From Thermoplasmatota archaeon (GTDB lineage: Archaea > Thermoplasmatota > Thermoplasmata > Thermoplasmatales > Thermoplasmataceae): a stretch of DNA of 6,853 bases. This document shows, in pieces, positions 4,537-6,853 of the stretch. The position numbers and the translations under genes are program-made. The stretch covers positions 1-6,853 of the forward strand of contig JAMCUV010000112.1 of NCBI GenBank assembly GCA_023379345.1, read 5' to 3'. Each line of letters opens with the position of its first letter. The stretch's first letter is position 1. Under the pieces are notes generated by a model. The model made no database searches. It was not told the DNA's origin and saw nothing but the letters and a program-made list of their open reading frames with translations.

Positions 4537-5692
4537 CGTTTACATAATAGGGGCAGGAGAAACAAAGTTCGGCGAACTGTGGGAGAGATCTCTCAGGGAA
4601 CTGGCAGTTGAGGCAGGGCTGAAAGCCATCGAGAACGCCGGCATATTCTCAAGGGATATCCAGGTGCTTTACGGAAGCAACAGCCTTGCCGGCATAATCA
4701 ATGGCCAGGAAAATATCGGTGCGCTCATTTCTGATTTCTCAGGAATTGCAGAGAACCACATTCCTGCAATAAGGGTAGAGGCATCCACAGCATCAGGCGG
4801 TGCTGCTGTGAGGCAGGCCAGTCTCGCCATAAAGTCAGGGGAATATGATGTTGTGATGGTTGGCGGCGTGGAGAAGATGACGGATGTATACGGCTCAGAG
4901 ATAATAGATCTCACAAGCTCGGTTCTTGACAGGGAATGGGAGGCCTTCTTCGGTGCAACTCCAGCTTCATTGGCAGCCATAACGGCAAGAAAATACATGG
5001 CCGACTTCGGGGTCGACAAGGAAGCACTTGCCATGATGTCTGTCAACGATCATCTGAATGCCTCAAAGAACCCGGATGCACAGTTCAAGAACAAGATCAG
5101 CGTGGAACAGGCAATGGGCGCAACTCCAGTTGCGGAACCGCTCAACCTGATGGACTGCAGCCCGGTCAGTGACGGTGCAGCCGCCATACTTCTTGCCTCC
5201 GAGAAATATGTGAAGAAGAACAAGATTGACGGCATCAGGATTGCCAGCTCGGCGGATGCCCAGGATTATCTTGCAGTCCACAGCAGGAAATCCCTCTATG
5301 CGCTGGATTCAGCCAGGATAGCCGGGAAATCTGCCCTTGAGAAGGCACACGTGAAGCTTGACGACATATCATTTGCGGAGCTGCATGATTCATACAGCAT
5401 CTACGGCCTTATTGAGCTGGAAGAACTTGGTTTCGCAGAGAAAGGGCATGCAAAGGACCTGGTTTTCGATGACATAAAACTGGGAGGAAGGATTCCCGTG
5501 AATCCCTCAGGTGGGCTCAAGGCCAAGGGGAACCCATTCGGAGCCACAGGAGTCGGGCAGTTTGTTGAAGCCTACAGGCAGCTGAAGAACAAATGTGGAG
5601 AAAGGCAGGTTAAGGGTGCGAAATACGCCCTTCTGCACAGCATGGCCGGCACAGGTTCCATGTCTGTTGTACATATAGTGGGTGGTGAATAA
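4529..5692 (+). CDS. Thiolase-family protein lacking the catalytic Cys and His
   Basis: By position and overall sequence this is the archaeal acetoacetyl-CoA thiolase that pairs with HMG-CoA synthase and DUF35; normally it joins two acetyl-CoA. It has 387 residues from TTG 4529 (MSDVYIIGAGETKFGE, matching family N-termini), overlapping the previous gene by 8 bases. Family blocks are intact: GVEKMTDV (113-120), DCSPVSDGAAAI (209-220), NPSGGLKAKG (325-334), FGATGVGQ (337-344). The active site is not. Where the family has EAACASG it reads EASTASG, so the nucleophilic Cys is Thr87 (ACA, 4787-4789). Where it has GHP it reads GNP, so the His is Asn335 (AAC, 5531-5533). HDC has become HDS (286-288), while His370 remains. 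The reading frame is unbroken, so it is not an ordinary pseudogene. I infer a scaffold or altered enzyme; classical thiolase activity is unlikely. Confidence 0.85.
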   Translation: MSDVYIIGAGETKFGELWERSLRELAVEAGLKAIENAGIFSRDIQVLYGSNSLAGIINGQENIGALISDFSGIAENHIPAIRVEASTASGGAAVRQASLAIKSGEYDVVMVGGVEKMTDVYGSEIIDLTSSVLDREWEAFFGATPASLAAITARKYMADFGVDKEALAMMSVNDHLNASKNPDAQFKNKISVEQAMGATPVAEPLNLMDCSPVSDGAAAILLASEKYVKKNKIDGIRIASSADAQDYLAVHSRKSLYALDSARIAGKSALEKAHVKLDDISFAELHDSYSIYGLIELEELGFAEKGHAKDLVFDDIKLGGRIPVNPSGGLKAKGNPFGATGVGQFVEAYRQLKNKCGERQVKGAKYALLHSMAGTGSMSVVHIVGGE

Positions 5693-6093
5693 TGGGAGAG
5701 GTTTCGAGGTTCTGGAGAGAATCGGTTCACAGATACAGGCTAATGGGGAATCAGTGCGGGAACTGCAAGAGGATATTCTTCCCGCCACGTGACGTATGCC
5801 CCATCTGTCACAGGGAATCCATCGGCAAGATGAAGGATTACACGCTTTCTGGAAACGGGACAATAGAATCCTTCAGTGTGGTGCACGACGTTCCACCGGC
5901 CTTCACCAGGCAGAGGCCCTATATAATCGCAATAATAAGGCTGGATGACGGCCCCTCTGTTACAGGCCAGATAGTTGACAGTGATCCAGGGGAAGTGGAA
6001 ATGGGAAAAAGAGTCACGTCGGTATTCAGAAGGGTTGCCCAGGAGGGTGAATCCGGAATCATAGAATACGGATACAAGTTTGTCCTGGCCTGA
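5692..6093 (+). CDS. DUF35 zinc-ribbon / OB-fold protein of the thiolase-HMG-CoA synthase complex
   Basis: DUF35 proteins are small acyl-CoA-binding partners of thiolase-fold enzymes; in archaea the protein bridges thiolase and HMG-CoA synthase. The 133-residue length is typical. An N-terminal helix (FWRESVHRYRL, 7-17) leads into a rubredoxin-like zinc ribbon with CGNC (22-25) and CPIC (36-39). The OB-fold follows, from about GNGTIESFSVVHDVPPAF (54-71) through PYIIAIIRLDDGPSVTGQIV to a last strand near EYGYKFVLA. All four zinc ligands are present. The ATG shares one base with the TAA of the previous gene (TAATG), and GGTGGTGA (5681-5688) supplies the ribosome binding site, so the two are translationally linked. 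The intact partner suggests that the complex still assembles despite the altered thiolase. Confidence 0.88.
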   Translation: MGEVSRFWRESVHRYRLMGNQCGNCKRIFFPPRDVCPICHRESIGKMKDYTLSGNGTIESFSVVHDVPPAFTRQRPYIIAIIRLDDGPSVTGQIVDSDPGEVEMGKRVTSVFRRVAQEGESGIIEYGYKFVLA

Positions 6094-6137
6094 GGATACT
6101 GGATTAAAAGATCCAGAATCCATAAAACCATTTTTTT
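6094..6137 (+). terminator. Hairpin plus T-tract ending the HMG-CoA synthase operon
   Basis: GGAT-A-CTGGAT (6094-6104) pairs with ATCCAG-A-ATCC (6111-6121): ten base pairs with one A/A mismatch and a 6-base loop. The hairpin begins directly after the DUF35 stop. Seven T residues follow at 6131-6137, just before the end of the convergent purN. It may also slow transcription coming from purN, but the T-tract favours the + strand. Confidence 0.6.
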
Positions 6138-6140
6138 ATT

Positions 6141-6755
6141 TCATCCTTTCCTAATAACTCTTTTTCCGGAAATAGTATAATTCTTTGAGAGAACAAGCTG
6201 AATGGCCTCAACAACAGCCTCATGTTCCAGTGGCCTGATCCTGTCTGCCAGGCTTTCCGGTGTATCGTTGTCCAGCACTTCTACAACTTTCTGGACAATT
6301 ATGGGGCCGGCATCAACATCTGGCGTTACAAAATGAACAGTGCATCCTGAATATCTGGCGCCACTCTCTATAACCTTACTGTGCACGTGCATTCCATACA
6401 TGCCCTTACCACCAAAGCAGGGAAGAAGAGAGGGATGAAGGTTGATCACAGGTGCCATGAAATTGAGAAGAATTTCAGTGGGAATAATCCTCATGAATCC
6501 AGCCAGCACTATTATTTCTGGATCGATCCTTTCCAGTTCCTGCATTATCCCGGCATAAAATCTCTCCTTTCCCCATGAGGGGTCCATAAAAGCTGTCTTT
6601 ATTCCGGATATTCTGCCCCGCTCAATGGCACCTGAATCCTCATGATCCGATATGACTGCAGATATGGGGGCCATTATCCTGTGTTCCCTTACCGCATCAA
6701 TTATGGCCTGAAGTGTTGTGCCCTTTCCTGAGGCAAAAACAACGATACCTGTCAT
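6141..6755 (-). CDS. purN: Phosphoribosylglycinamide formyltransferase (10-formyl-THF dependent)
   Basis: PurN formylates glycinamide ribonucleotide with 10-formyltetrahydrofolate, the third step of purine synthesis; cytoplasmic. The 204-residue length is normal. The phosphate-binding loop ASGKGTTLQAI (8-18) is a variant of the usual SGNGSNLQAI. The folate and catalytic region is complete: LAGFMRIIP (84-92), Asn105 and His107 in INLHPSLLP, GKGMYGMHVH (116-125), SGCTVHFV (136-143), and Asp148 in DAGPIIVQ (148-155). EH at 178-179 sits in the usual C-terminal helix. ATG 6755 lies 26 bases after a TATA box, with no Shine-Dalgarno site, so the transcript is probably leaderless. Many archaea use the formate-dependent PurT or other routes, so PurN implies a folate-type one-carbon carrier. 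No other purine gene is in view. Confidence 0.9.
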   Translation of the reverse strand: MTGIVVFASGKGTTLQAIIDAVREHRIMAPISAVISDHEDSGAIERGRISGIKTAFMDPSWGKERFYAGIMQELERIDPEIIVLAGFMRIIPTEILLNFMAPVINLHPSLLPCFGGKGMYGMHVHSKVIESGARYSGCTVHFVTPDVDAGPIIVQKVVEVLDNDTPESLADRIRPLEHEAVVEAIQLVLSKNYTISGKRVIRKG

Positions 6756-6776
6756 CCTGGTTGCGTATCATTAGTG

Positions 6777-6785
6777 CTTTTAAAT
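6777..6785 (-). promoter_or_regulatory. TATA box of purN (leaderless type)
   Basis: The minus strand reads ATTTAAAAG, centred 26 bases before the A of the purN ATG. The transcript is expected to begin at the start codon itself. Confidence 0.55.
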
Positions 6786-6853
6786 CATTATTGTGGCAGT
6801 ATGCAATCAATGTTCTGACTGATAAATCGTGCACTTATGGAAAGGGCGATTAT
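6786..6853. other. Unresolved right edge
   Basis: Two weak possibilities remain. On the minus strand the frame is open from the edge to a TAA at 6788-6790 (21 codons, ending IDCILPQ) and could be the tail of a gene lying upstream of purN. On the plus strand ATG 6837 could begin a gene (MERAI...), but no TATA box or ribosome binding site supports it. Too little sequence is present to choose. Confidence 0.2.

Noticed and set aside
4669..5281. Several antisense open frames of 60-125 codons inside the thiolase-family gene
   Set aside because: They are expected from the codon bias of the sense gene and have no independent start signals or recognisable domains.

Overview
The window looks like chromosomal DNA of a Thermoplasmatales-type archaeon (Euryarchaeota). 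The evidence is the archaeal HMG-CoA synthase / thiolase-family / DUF35 gene trio, an archaeal MptE-type pterin kinase, a DUF373 membrane protein, TATA-box promoters 20-30 bp upstream of starts, apparently leaderless genes mixed with GGTGA-type Shine-Dalgarno sites, and heavy use of AGG for arginine. A PurN enzyme, uncommon in archaea outside a few lineages, fits this placement. The assignment rests on gene content from memory, not on a search. No RNA gene, CRISPR array, insertion sequence or phage gene was seen.

Layout from left to right. Positions 1-35 are probably the last codons of a gene entering from the left, followed by a small membrane protein (45-230, +). A spacer of about 200 bp carries a perfect 15-bp palindrome. 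Then comes comB (427-1077, +), a 2-phosphosulfolactate phosphatase family gene whose 3' end overlaps the convergent mptE by 11 bp. mptE (1067-1741, -) is the second gene of a leftward operon behind a DUF373 membrane protein (1738-2913, -), joined by an ATGA overlap. A small basic winged-helix protein (3067-3288, -) follows. Its promoter lies back to back with that of a rightward three-gene operon: HMG-CoA synthase (3481-4536), a thiolase-family protein (4529-5692) and a zinc-ribbon/OB-fold DUF35 protein (5692-6093). The operon ends in a hairpin plus T-tract. purN (6141-6755, -) comes last, with a leaderless-type promoter. The final 98 bases hold that promoter and an unresolved edge.

The three-gene operon encodes what is normally the acetoacetyl-CoA thiolase/HMG-CoA synthase complex that feeds the mevalonate pathway for archaeal lipids. 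The main surprise is that the thiolase-family member has Thr where the nucleophilic Cys should be and Asn where the GHP-motif His should be. HMG-CoA synthase keeps its Glu/Cys/His set. The thiolase may therefore be a non-catalytic scaffold, or may work differently. MptE (pterin pyrophosphorylation) and PurN (10-formyl-tetrahydrofolate-dependent purine synthesis) both touch the one-carbon carrier. ComB points to sulfolactate or coenzyme M-type chemistry in what is probably a non-methanogen.
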